Source: Accumulibacter sp. (GTDB taxonomy: Bacteria; Pseudomonadota; Gammaproteobacteria; Burkholderiales; Rhodocyclaceae). Taken from it: a stretch of 64,000 nt of DNA. The translations under genes and the position numbers were made by a program. The notes beneath the pieces were generated by a model. That model was not told the origin of the DNA. It searched no databases and saw only the letters and a list, made by a program, of their open reading frames with translations. Shown piece by piece: positions 57,401 through 63,674 of this stretch (position 1 is its first letter; each line of letters opens with the position of its first letter). The stretch is taken from NCBI GenBank assembly GCA_024235695.1, contig JACKLX010000017.1, positions 1-64,000 on the forward strand, given 5' to 3'.

Positions 57401-57538
57401 GTCATCCGCCTCGAGGACGGCACGATCCGGGAATTGATCAGGACCGACGCGCCCGACACCATCAGCGCGCCCGTGCCGACCGCGCCGGGTCCGCTCGACA
57501 CGCGCCGCGTCTCCTGGCGCGAACTGGTTACCGAGTAG
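51440..57538 (+). CDS. pilY1: PilY1/PilC-family pilus tip adhesin, greatly enlarged
   Basis: A 2032-residue exported protein; the usual size is 1000-1250. GAGGAG precedes the ATG at 51440, and a signal peptide (IAALIALFVLAGGAQA) follows. An N-terminal vWA-like part has a MIDAS-type NIMFVLDDSGSM near residue 50. Residues about 527-672 are Gln/Thr-rich with repeats of the form TSQLQ. Residues about 672-1207 hold about 19 Trp/Cys units (WTNVASC). The C-terminal PilY1 beta-propeller contains AAMVYVAANDGMLHALDALT near 1560 and GGLNNGGRGYYALDIT near 1650. The terminator follows 20 nt after the stop. Minor pilins precede it in one operon. Confidence 0.93.
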   Translation: METNKTMTRIAALIALFVLAGGAQAAATQLANSPLSGASSVEISPNIMFVLDDSGSMDWDYLPDWAGITAGRYQGKNASFNGIAYNPAVNYTPPKYFDVAGAVDTTTYPSQTSAATSAWTSVKDDGYGVQTTGRSNLVGIAYYYTTVAGEYCTNRSMKDCVAASAPTTSYPVAAKLRWCKTAADAVAAVPSSGACQATEIDPSPPPPATPANIPFNFPRMPAPRVSTIAISGSSSTSISNLTVDSQIILSAAIAATTSPATLASALETGINACTFELIGNCQVAGYSAVVSGPVGGTYTVTISAPGVPAAAPVITQSGSMAGTPSVFARPANNLAPGENLLTVITSSRTTYPKATGRNDCAGSSDCTYAEEMTNYANWWAYYHTRMQTMKTATSLSFEPIDSSFRVGYMTINNNTATDFQNIGSFSAAQKKAWYDKLFAAIPAQNTPLRIALANAGRLYAGRLNGTSFNGVTVVDPVQHYCQQNVTILSTDGYWNEGPGFQWNGITAVGDQDGPGLEVRPQLDGGGPQEQQTTTQTIRTDTQTAATQAQIMTEQLQSLDALVETRTFTQPQARLSFLQGRDSQLQSRTSQLEISTFSQQQVSTFNVIQEQTSQLQQRIGQRQQNTSQLQTRTQTVPQQRTSQLQSQTRQLQSKTYQLQQQLTQVQQRTSTNAGTTWSAWSDTPSCSQLTRGATGTNRTECRVLGQSAWTNVSSCSVVAGGSVLVNAGLDSEATVFTTDSQCQYTSPAWVNAASCTAVAKSPGPTSYSVGTAVDCQVSSSSAWTNVSSCTASATVGCQYAAWTGWTNVASCTPLNQSSGPSYTVGVARECQSVWSGWTDTSATCTTSSTVECRYQASGWSDVSSCSTVAESSGSPYTVTLASKCRWNYGSFVDVNSCTETTVGAIKTDCQYAGWSGWSNVASCSAVAQSSAPNFTVGLARQCRTQWSTFTNATTCVPSATTQCQTAWTPYTTVASCTASATTRCQYQPWTAWTNVASCTAVPQSTGPSYSVGVATECQTVTGSWNYVGSCDASATRECQYSAWSGWGSLSSCTPVAQSTGPNYTVATGRECRTDWTPWTATASCTPVAGATECRTSWPSPWANTASCTPSATQQCRTLPVIATWTNIASCTAGTVGGLTTSCQNVVPPPTTQAVAAANCTAGTVGSVVTTCNTLTTGPTNVASCTPQAATAANNYVETSCSVVGLGPTSDTLADVAEYYWKTDLRDPLQLPDRCTGGPVISGSITSYNDVCTNDTRYPRQFMNTYTLGLGASGLMQYQADYLSASSGDFNSVKLGVTADPSTGLCPWQKLGDCNWPKPESNTQTNIDDLWHAAVNGRGTYFSASDPSSLAAGISGALSSVSVRAGALSAVTVTSPNLVAGSNGVFEVSFRAGEWSGDVVKRTIDGTTGVLSTTSVWSAQAELDAKVSAGTHTARTIYTYNPGSGSVSGSTDQLKFFLWANLTTSEQDYFATAAINTLSQFCTVGTICLASATQTSASGENLVNFVRGDKSNEGPLADLAAYYRQRTHLLGDISGSEAVYVQGSPWNYADYQYGAFKSANASRAAMVYVAANDGMLHALDALTGEEEWAYLPALVMPKLYKLADKNYAAPGKHQFLVDATPVSGDICTSNCATPSSGSPAAVWKTILVGGLNNGGRGYYALDITDPAAPKSLWEFTDNNLGYTFGNPVITKLKDGTWVVIVSSGYNNISPGDGQGRLFILNADTGALIRSISTGAGDTTTPSGLSRITAWANFPDNNNTAQRVYGGDLLGNVWRFDVNGDIPVPAIPPALPVYDAQRLATLVDANAVAQPITSKPELGMVNGYPVVFVATGQLLGSDDLVTSQGQSLYAIKDRLTDTDYGSPRPLTPAQTTPVPGDFVTQTLTTGVCPTGNAYCTAGDTIVTATNNAVDFHVKDGWYIDFPVAGERVNTDLRLQLGTLAFNTNTPTAGACVPVGVSFAYFLDYRSGGYVDGTSGLLGVRLGEYLSSAPSVIRLEDGTIRELIRTDAPDTISAPVPTAPGPLDTRRVSWRELVTE
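53020..53455 (+). repeat. Gln/Thr-rich repeat segment of pilY1
   Basis: Residues about 527-672 of PilY1 are rich in Gln, Thr, Ser, Leu and Arg. Six-residue variants such as RTSQLE, QTSQLQ, NTSQLQ, RTSQLQ, QTRQLQ and KTYQLQ recur. The segment has no Cys, Trp or Pro-rich breaks and may be an extended helix or coiled coil acting as a stalk. Confidence 0.75.
53455..55060 (+). repeat. Trp/Cys repeats in pilY1, reminiscent of thrombospondin type 1
   Basis: About 19 units of 20-35 residues, each with a WTNVASC-like element (WSGWSNVASC, WTAWTNVASC, WSGWGSLSSC) and a second Cys in an xxECQ or xxQCR context; many carry QSSGPSYTVGVA-type linkers. Units 4-17 are closest to each other. The layout, Trp spaced three apart then Ser-Cys, recalls animal TSP1 domains, but the similarity is short. 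DNA repeats are diverged, so the array is old or selected at protein level. Confidence 0.78.
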
Positions 57539-57557
57539 CCAGGGCAGCCAGCGACGA

Positions 57558-57584
57558 GAAAGCCGCGCCAGCGGCTTTCTTTTT
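57558..57584 (+). terminator. Rho-independent terminator of the pilus operon
   Basis: GAAAGCCGC pairs with GCGGCTTTC (57558-57566 / 57571-57579) and is followed by five T. It lies 20 nt past the pilY1 stop. The following 214 bases up to the sigma-54-like site contain no supported ORF. Confidence 0.9.
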
Positions 57585-57798
57585 GCGTGCCACTCGCCGG
57601 CATCGCCGCCAGGCACCGGCGAGCCAGGGACCTCAGCGGGGCCTTGCGCCAGGGCGCCAGACCGCTGCCGCGAAGACCAGCAGAGCGATCCAGCTGTCGA
57701 ATTTCTTTACAACCACGCCCTTCTCGAGGTCGGCTCCAACCTCGGCACGCCCCTCGATTTGCCATTAATACAGTCTATTGGCGGGCATCGTCGATGGC

Positions 57799-57814
57799 TG
57801 GCACGCATCATGCT
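57799..57814 (+). promoter_or_regulatory. Sigma-54 (-24/-12) promoter-like site
   Basis: TGGCACGCATCATGCT fits TGGCACG-N4-TTGCW with one mismatch (ATGC for TTGC). It ends about 66 nt before the PEP-CTERM gene. PrsK/PrsR with RpoN controls PEP-CTERM genes in related floc-forming bacteria (from memory of work on Zoogloea). Function here is inference. Confidence 0.6.
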
Positions 57815-57879
57815 TCATTGTTGGTGCGGGAAGAATGGTTTGTCCCCACCTGATAACCTTACCCATACACGAGGATCCC

Positions 57880-58659
57880 ATGAAAAAGATTTCGAAAGCC
57901 CTGGCAGTTGCCGCCGTCGCCGGCGCCGCTGCCGCCTACATGCCTGCCGCCAGCGCGGTACCGGTCGGACTCGAACTGGTTCTGCTGGTCGACGTTTCCG
58001 GCAGCGTCGACGCCACCGAGTACGGCCTGCAGAAGACCGGTTACGTGAATGCCTTCAACAGCGCCGCCGTGCAGAATGCCATTCTCGGCAGCCAGCTCGG
58101 TAACATCGCCGTCACCTATGTCGAATGGTCCGGCAACAATCAGCAATCGCAGCAGGTCGGCTGGACGCTGATCGACAGCGTCGCTTCCGCGCAAGCTTTT
58201 GCCACCGCGATCAACGGTACGGCACGCGCCTTTTCCGGTTCGACGGCGATCCAGGACGCGATGATCTACGGCGGATCGCTGGCTTCGGCCAACAACGGCT
58301 ACGAGGGTCTGCGTTTCGTGCTCGACGTCTCGGGCGACGGCTCCGACAACGACACCACCGACTGCAACACCGGCGCCAATCCCGCCTGCGGCCGCGACGC
58401 TGCCCTGGCTGCCGGCGTCACCACCATCAACGGCCTGCCAATCGGCGGTGGCGCCGGGCTCGTGACGTACTACACCGACTACGTGAAGAGCGCTACCGGC
58501 TTCGTGACACCGGCGACCGGTTTCGCGGACTTCGGTGCCGCGGTCGAGCGCAAGCTGGTCAAGGAAATCATCGGTGTGCCCGAGCCGATTTCGCTGGCGC
58601 TGTTCGGCGTTTCGCTCGCCGGACTGGGCCTGGCTCGCCGCCGTCGCATGCCGGATTGA
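57880..58659 (+). CDS. DUF1194 (vWA-like) exported protein with PEP-CTERM sorting signal
   Basis: The ATG at 57880 follows GAGGATCCC. The 259-residue product has a signal peptide (ALAVAAVAGAAAAYMPAASA), then LELVLLVDVSGSVDATEYGL, a MIDAS-like vWA start, and the DUF1194 pattern through VLDVSGDGSDND near residue 150. The C-terminus is VPEPISLALFGVSLAGLGLA followed by RRRRMPD: the VPEP motif, a hydrophobic helix and a basic end that EXO/XrtA exosortase recognises. It is thus probably sorted and released to the matrix. No exosortase is in the window. Confidence 0.88.
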   Translation: MKKISKALAVAAVAGAAAAYMPAASAVPVGLELVLLVDVSGSVDATEYGLQKTGYVNAFNSAAVQNAILGSQLGNIAVTYVEWSGNNQQSQQVGWTLIDSVASAQAFATAINGTARAFSGSTAIQDAMIYGGSLASANNGYEGLRFVLDVSGDGSDNDTTDCNTGANPACGRDAALAAGVTTINGLPIGGGAGLVTYYTDYVKSATGFVTPATGFADFGAAVERKLVKEIIGVPEPISLALFGVSLAGLGLARRRRMPD

Positions 58660-58710
58660 GCAGATTCCGGCGCGAGCTGTAACAAGCAGTTGCTCAGCCT
58701 GTAATTCCCG

Positions 58711-58745
58711 AAACGGCCGGCGATCGATTCGATCGCCGGCCGTTT
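58711..58745 (+). terminator. Strong hairpin terminator after the PEP-CTERM gene
   Basis: A perfect 16-bp stem (58711-58726 with 58730-58745, ATT loop) is flanked by an A-run-like left end and followed by CGTTT. It can act in both directions. Confidence 0.8.
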
Positions 58746-58811
58746 CGTTTGGATTCACCGCGTCGCGTCGCGCCTTGGCAAGAAGCTTGGCCAGCGCCGT
58801 CCGGAAAACAA

Positions 58812-58839
58812 GACGCCCGACTCCAATAAGTCGGGCGTC
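58812..58839 (-). terminator. Rho-independent terminator after tRNA-Thr
   Basis: GACGCCCGACT pairs with AGTCGGGCGTC (11 bp, 6-nt loop). Read leftward it is followed by TTGTTTTCC. It lies 15 nt beyond the tRNA 3' end. Confidence 0.85.
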
Positions 58840-58853
58840 CTGTATTGTCTTGC

Positions 58854-58929
58854 TGGTGCCGCTGGCCGGATTCGAACTGGCGACCTCCGCATTACGAATG
58901 CGCTGCTCTACCAACTGAGCTACAGCGGC
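58854..58929 (-). tRNA. tRNA-Thr (anticodon CGT)
   Basis: A 76-nt tRNA on the minus strand with acceptor GCCGCTG / CAGCGGC, discriminator A and encoded CCA. The D-arm is GCTCAGTTGGTAGAGC. The anticodon loop TTCGTAA lies in the GCGCA/TGCGG stem region, and the T-arm carries TTCGAAT. CGT reads ACG codons, which are frequent in this G+C-rich genome. Confidence 0.97.
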
Positions 58930-59054
58930 ACGACAACCGTTCAAGCACCTGCAGGGTCGGCATTCTAGCAGTGCCGCCGACGATTTGGAACCTCTATTTT
59001 GCCCATTTCGGGCATTGCCTGGCGGCTTGTCACGGCCGCCTGCAGGACCCGGTG

Positions 59055-60413
59055 CTAATCGAGTCTGGCCAGCGTCGACTTGGCCAGCGGCGGATTTTGC
59101 GCCAGGTATTTCTTTATACCCGCCAGGATCGCGTTGGCCATCTTGTCCTGGTAGGCGTCGTCGTTCAAGCGCTTCTCCTCCTCGGGATTCGAGATGAAAG
59201 CGGTTTCGATCAGGATCGACGGGATATCCGGCGCCTTGAGCACGGCGAATCCGGCCTGCTCGACGCTGGCCTTGTGCAATCGGTTGATGCCACCGATCTC
59301 GCCCAGCACCGCTTTGCCGAGCTTGAGGCTGTCGCTGATCGTTGCTGTCTGCGAAAGGTCCAGCAGGGTGCGAGCCAGGACCGGATCCTTGACGTCGATA
59401 TTGACGCCGCCGATCAGGTCGGAAGCATTTTCCTTTTGCGCCAGATAGCGCGCCGCCGAGCTCGACGCGCCACTCTCCGATAGAACAAAGACCGAAGAAC
59501 CGTTGGCGTCGGGCCGGACAAAGGCGTCGGCGTGGATCGAGACGAAGAGGTCGGACTGGATTCGACGTGCTTTCTGTACGCGGGCCCCCAGGGGCACGAA
59601 GAAATCCGAGTCGCGGGTAAGGGCGACGCGCATGTTCGGTTCGGCTTCGATCTTGGCTCGCAAGCGCTTGGCGACCGCCAGCGTGACGTGTTTTTCGTAA
59701 CTGCCGCCACGGCCGACCGCTCCGGGATCCTCTCCGCCGTGCCCCGGATCGAGGGTAATGGTCACCAGGCGGTCGATCACCGGTCTGCCCTGGCGCTTGT
59801 TCGCCGGTCGACGTTCGGCGAGTTGACCGGGCTTGCGTTCGCTCCGGTCCTCGACCGCCGCACCCGACTGGCCGCCGGCCGTGGCCCCGGGGCGACTGTC
59901 GACCGCCGCTGCCTGCCAATCCTCGCGATCCAGCAAGGACAGCAGAGGATCCGGCGGATTCAGCGGGTAAACGTCGAGCACCAGACGATGGCCATAGTTG
60001 CCGACCGGCGCCAACTCGAAAACCTGCGGCTCGACCGGCGTCTTGAGTTCCATCACCAGGCGCACGACGCCCGGCTTGTAACGCCCGGCGCGAACCAGCT
60101 TGATGTTCGGATCGTCCGGCGCCACTTTCTTGCCAAGGCTTTCCAGGACGCTGGTCAGCTCGACGCCTTCCAGGTCGACCACCAGGCGCTCCGGATCCTT
60201 CACCGTGAAGTGGGTGTACTTGATCGGTGCGCTGTGTTCGATGGTCACCCGCGTGTAGTCGGGTGCCGGCCAGATGCGGACGGCGAGAATGCCGGGACTG
60301 CGATTGGTCGAAGCTCTCGACACCGGGCTGACCGTCAGAAACAACGAAGCGCCGGCAAACTTTATCAGTCTCCGGCGTCCCGCCAGGCGCTGCCCGACAG
60401 CGTTTTCAGACAT
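59055..60413 (-). CDS. amiC: N-acetylmuramoyl-L-alanine amidase, AmiC-type
   Basis: The 452-residue zinc hydrolase cleaves septal peptidoglycan. GGAGGGACGAAA precedes the ATG. A twin-arginine-like leader (GRRRLIKFAGASLFL) suggests Tat export, as in AmiC. An AMIN domain (residues about 42-150) localises to the septum. The Amidase_3 domain has the zinc ligands DPGHGGEDPG near 222, YEKHVTL near 238, SIHADAF near 290 and the catalytic Glu in IETAFISNPEEE near 420. The gene overlaps tsaE by 49 nt, a common pair. Confidence 0.94.
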   Translation of the reverse strand: MSENAVGQRLAGRRRLIKFAGASLFLTVSPVSRASTNRSPGILAVRIWPAPDYTRVTIEHSAPIKYTHFTVKDPERLVVDLEGVELTSVLESLGKKVAPDDPNIKLVRAGRYKPGVVRLVMELKTPVEPQVFELAPVGNYGHRLVLDVYPLNPPDPLLSLLDREDWQAAAVDSRPGATAGGQSGAAVEDRSERKPGQLAERRPANKRQGRPVIDRLVTITLDPGHGGEDPGAVGRGGSYEKHVTLAVAKRLRAKIEAEPNMRVALTRDSDFFVPLGARVQKARRIQSDLFVSIHADAFVRPDANGSSVFVLSESGASSSAARYLAQKENASDLIGGVNIDVKDPVLARTLLDLSQTATISDSLKLGKAVLGEIGGINRLHKASVEQAGFAVLKAPDIPSILIETAFISNPEEEKRLNDDAYQDKMANAILAGIKKYLAQNPPLAKSTLARLD

Positions 60414-60871
60414 TTTCGTCCCTCCTCGCTCGCCGCAACGACGTCCAGCGCCCGCGCCTCCCCGTCAATCCGCAAGCGGATGACCAGATCGGCCGCGGGC
60501 ACCAGGCCGGCAGCCTTTTGGGGCCACTCGACCAGGCACACGGCATCGTCACGGAAATACTCGCCAAGCCCCGCATCCAAGAACTCTTCAGGAAAGTTGA
60601 ACCGATAGAAATCAAAGTGATACCAGTATATCCTCGAAATCACATAAATTTCAACCAGTGTATAGGTAGGGCTTCTCACCGGGCCGGTGTGGCCCAGCGC
60701 ACGCAACAGGCCGCGAACCAGGGTGGTCTTTCCTGCGCCGAGGTCGCCGTCGAGCCAGACAACCGTGCCCGGATCGAGCGCCGCTGCCAGGCGGCCACCA
60801 AAGCTGGCCGTCGCTGTTTCATCCGCCAGATGCAGGCTCAGCGTCGACTGTTTATGATCCGGGCTATGCAA
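60365..60871 (-). CDS. tsaE: tRNA threonylcarbamoyladenosine biosynthesis ATPase TsaE
   Basis: The 168-residue P-loop protein is needed for t6A at position 37 of ANN-decoding tRNAs. The Walker A is GDLGAGKTTLVRGLL near residue 42. SPTYTLVEIY near 68, HFDFYR and CLVEWPQKA near 115 are family motifs. The TTG at 60871 has GGGAG eight nt upstream and is chosen; the ATG at 60928 would add 19 residues. The start overlaps that of queG on the other strand. Confidence 0.92.
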   Translation of the reverse strand: MHSPDHKQSTLSLHLADETATASFGGRLAAALDPGTVVWLDGDLGAGKTTLVRGLLRALGHTGPVRSPTYTLVEIYVISRIYWYHFDFYRFNFPEEFLDAGLGEYFRDDAVCLVEWPQKAAGLVPAADLVIRLRIDGEARALDVVAASEEGRKCLKTLSGSAWRDAGD

Positions 60872-61993
60872 GACGAAAACTCCCAGAAAGATGTCGACCG
60901 CGGCCCTGGCAGGGACCCCGGCGGGCACCGTGACTACGCCGAATTATCACTACGGATCAAGGCCTTGAGTCGAAAACTCGGCTTTGCGGAGATTGCTGTT
61001 GCCGGCGTCGATGTGGCTGCCGCAGCGCCGTGGCTGAGGCGTTGGCTGGCATTGGGACGGCACGGGGAGATGGATTATATGGCCAAACACGCGGCGCTGC
61101 GCGCCGCGCCACAGCAGCTGTTAGCAGGCGCACTGACGGTCATTTCGACGCGTCTGCCCTACTGGCCCGACGCCGCCGATGCCGAACAGGTACTCGCCAA
61201 TGGCGAGCAGGCGTATGTCTCACGCTACGCACTCGGTCGTGACTATCACAAGACGGTGCGCCAGCGGCTGCGCCAGCTGGTCGACCACATTCGCCTGGAG
61301 ACCGACGCGCTGGCACCGGCAGAAGCCTTTGCTTACCGCGTGTTCACCGATTCGGCGCCGCTCCTGGAAACCGAATTTGCATGCCAGTCGGGAATCGCCT
61401 GGCGTGGCAAGCATACGCTGTCGTTGACGCGCGGTGGCTCCTGGCACTTTCTCGGCGAGATACTCACTACCCTGCCACTGCCGCCCGACGCGCCGATCGA
61501 CGACCACTGCGGCAACTGCCGCCGTTGCCTCGACGCCTGTCCGACCGGCGCGATCGTCGCCCCCTACGAAGTGGACGCACGGCTGTGCATCTCGTACCTG
61601 ACGATCGAGCTGCACGGCGCCATCCCGGTCGCGCTGCGGCCACTGGTCGGCAACCGCATCTACGGCTGCGATGACTGCCAGCTGTGCTGCCCGTGGAATC
61701 GATTTGCCGGCCTCGGCGACCCCGACTTTGCCGTTCGCAACGGTCTTGACGCAAGGCCGCTGGCCGAACTCTTCGCGTGGAACGAAGAACAGTTCAATGC
61801 CCGCCTCGCAGGCAGCCCGATCCGCCGGATCGGTCACCAGCGCTGGCTGCGGAACATCGCCGTCGCCCTCGGCAATGCGCCAGGCTCGCCGGCCGTCGTC
61901 GCGGCGCTGTCGACGCGTGCCGACGACCGGTCGGCGCTGGTCCGTGAACACGTCGCCTGGGCAGTCGCCCGACAGGTCGGCAAGAGCGGTTGA
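60866..61993 (+). CDS. queG: Epoxyqueuosine reductase
   Basis: The 375-residue cobalamin and Fe-S enzyme performs the last step of queuosine synthesis. The Fe-S motifs are CGNCRRCLDACPTGAI near residue 213 and CDDCQLCCPWN near 270. SRYALGRDYHKTVRQRL near 120 and RVFTDSAPLLE near 158 are typical. The HEAT-like C-terminal part (VREHVAWAVARQ) is present. The ATG at 60866 is used; it is 6 nt inside the tsaE start on the opposite strand. Confidence 0.94.
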   Translation: MQDENSQKDVDRGPGRDPGGHRDYAELSLRIKALSRKLGFAEIAVAGVDVAAAAPWLRRWLALGRHGEMDYMAKHAALRAAPQQLLAGALTVISTRLPYWPDAADAEQVLANGEQAYVSRYALGRDYHKTVRQRLRQLVDHIRLETDALAPAEAFAYRVFTDSAPLLETEFACQSGIAWRGKHTLSLTRGGSWHFLGEILTTLPLPPDAPIDDHCGNCRRCLDACPTGAIVAPYEVDARLCISYLTIELHGAIPVALRPLVGNRIYGCDDCQLCCPWNRFAGLGDPDFAVRNGLDARPLAELFAWNEEQFNARLAGSPIRRIGHQRWLRNIAVALGNAPGSPAVVAALSTRADDRSALVREHVAWAVARQVGKSG

Positions 61994-62033
61994 GCCGCGC
62001 CGGTCGGGCCGGCGACATCGCGCCTGGCGGCGC

Positions 62034-63674
62034 CTACATGTTCGGATAGTTCGGCCCGCCGCCGCCCTCGGGCGCCACCCAGCGGATGTTCTGGGTCGGA
62101 TCCTTGATGTCGCAGGTCTTGCAATGAACGCAGTTCGAGGCATTGATCTGCAGGCGCGGACCGGCCGCCTCTTCGACGATCTCATAGACTCCCGCCGGGC
62201 AATAGCGTTGCTCGGGAGACGCATACTCCTTGAAGTTGACCGAGATCGCCCTGGCGCTGTCGAGCAACTGCAGATGGACGGGCTGATCCTCTTCGTGTGC
62301 GGTATTCGAGATGAATACCGACGACAAGCGGTCGAAAGTCAGCACGCCATCGGGCCGGGCGTACTGGATCGGCTGGTAACGCGCCGCCGGCTGCAGCTGT
62401 TGATGGTCGTTGGTCGAATCCTTGAGCGTGAAGAACATCCGGCCGGCAAACAGGTTCTGCTGAAGCCAGTTGAAGGCACCGCCGAGAAAGGTGCCGAATC
62501 GGTGCAGCGCCGGCCCGAAATTTCGCGCCTGGTGGAGTTCGGTGTACAACCAGGACGCCTTGAAGGCATCGTCATAAGCGACCAGATCCTTGCCGCCCTG
62601 ATCGCCGGCCTGCAAGGCCGCATTCACCGTTTCGGCGGCGAGCATGCCCGACTTCATCGCCGTATGGATGCCCTTGATCTTGGCGAAATTCAGGGTACCG
62701 GCGTCGCAGCCGATCAGCAGGCCGCCGGGGAAACTCTGTTTGGGCAGACTGTTGAGGCCGCCCTTGGTGATTGCCCGTGCGCCGTAACACAGGCGTTTGC
62801 CACCTTCGAGATACTTCCTGATCCCGACCTGCGACTTGAAGCGCTGGAACTCCTCGAAAGGCGAGAGATAGGGATTGGCGTAGTTGAGGTCGGCGATCAG
62901 GCCCACCGCGACCTGGTTGTCGTCCAGGTGATAGAGGAAAGAGCCGCCGGTCGCACCGTGCTCGCCGAGCGGCCAGCCGGCGCCGTGGGCAACCAGCCCG
63001 GGCTGGTGCCTGGCCGGGTCGATCTGCCACAACTCCTTGATGCCGATCCCGTAGTGCTGCGCCGTCTTGCCGCTGGCCAGATCGTATCGGGCGATCAGTT
63101 CCTTGCCCAGCTGACCACGCGCGCCTTCCGCGAACAGCGTGTACCTGGCGTGCAACTCCAGACCGGGCTGAAAACCATCCTTCGGCTGGCCTTGCCTGTC
63201 GCGCCCCAGGTCGCCAGTGGCGACGCCCTTTACCGACGCATCGTCGTTGTAGAGCAACTCGGCGGCGGCAAATCCCGGAAAGATCTCGACGCCGAGCGCT
63301 TCTGCCTGTTCGGCCAGCCAGCGACACAGCAGGCCAAGGCTGATGACGTAGTTGCCCGAATTGTGCATCGGCGCCGGCACGGCAAAAGACGGCAGTCTGA
63401 CCGCCGCCGTCTCGCTGCGATAGAGATAGACCTGATCGTCACTGACCAGGGTGCTCACCGGCGCTGCCATGCTCTGCCAATCGGGCAGCAGTTCGTCGAG
63501 CGCCCGGGTTTCGAACAAGGCGCCGGACAGAATGTGCGCCCCGACCTCGGAGCCCTTCTCGAGCACCATCACCGACAGCTCGGCATTCAGTTGCTTGAGA
63601 CGAATTGCGGCGCTCAAGCCGGCCGGACCCGCGCCGACGATTACCACGTCGTACGCCATCGCTTCACGTTCCAT
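62034..63674 (-). CDS. Electron-transfer flavoprotein-ubiquinone oxidoreductase
   Basis: The 546-residue membrane-associated protein passes electrons from ETF to ubiquinone. The start at 63674 follows GAGGAGCCGAAA; longer frames are rejected. An FAD site (YDVVIVGAGPAGLSAAIRL) opens the protein, with GAHILSGALFE near 46. The C-terminal [4Fe-4S] domain has CPAGVYEIV and NCVHCKTCDIKDPTQNI near 515-535. It links acyl-CoA dehydrogenase reactions to the quinone pool. No etfAB genes are adjacent. Confidence 0.95.
   Translation of the reverse strand: MEREAMAYDVVIVGAGPAGLSAAIRLKQLNAELSVMVLEKGSEVGAHILSGALFETRALDELLPDWQSMAAPVSTLVSDDQVYLYRSETAAVRLPSFAVPAPMHNSGNYVISLGLLCRWLAEQAEALGVEIFPGFAAAELLYNDDASVKGVATGDLGRDRQGQPKDGFQPGLELHARYTLFAEGARGQLGKELIARYDLASGKTAQHYGIGIKELWQIDPARHQPGLVAHGAGWPLGEHGATGGSFLYHLDDNQVAVGLIADLNYANPYLSPFEEFQRFKSQVGIRKYLEGGKRLCYGARAITKGGLNSLPKQSFPGGLLIGCDAGTLNFAKIKGIHTAMKSGMLAAETVNAALQAGDQGGKDLVAYDDAFKASWLYTELHQARNFGPALHRFGTFLGGAFNWLQQNLFAGRMFFTLKDSTNDHQQLQPAARYQPIQYARPDGVLTFDRLSSVFISNTAHEEDQPVHLQLLDSARAISVNFKEYASPEQRYCPAGVYEIVEEAAGPRLQINASNCVHCKTCDIKDPTQNIRWVAPEGGGGPNYPNM

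Noticed and set aside
54080-57616. 1178-codon open frame on the minus strand
   Set aside because: Antisense of pilY1; low-complexity Gly/Val/Asp/Arg content and no start signal.
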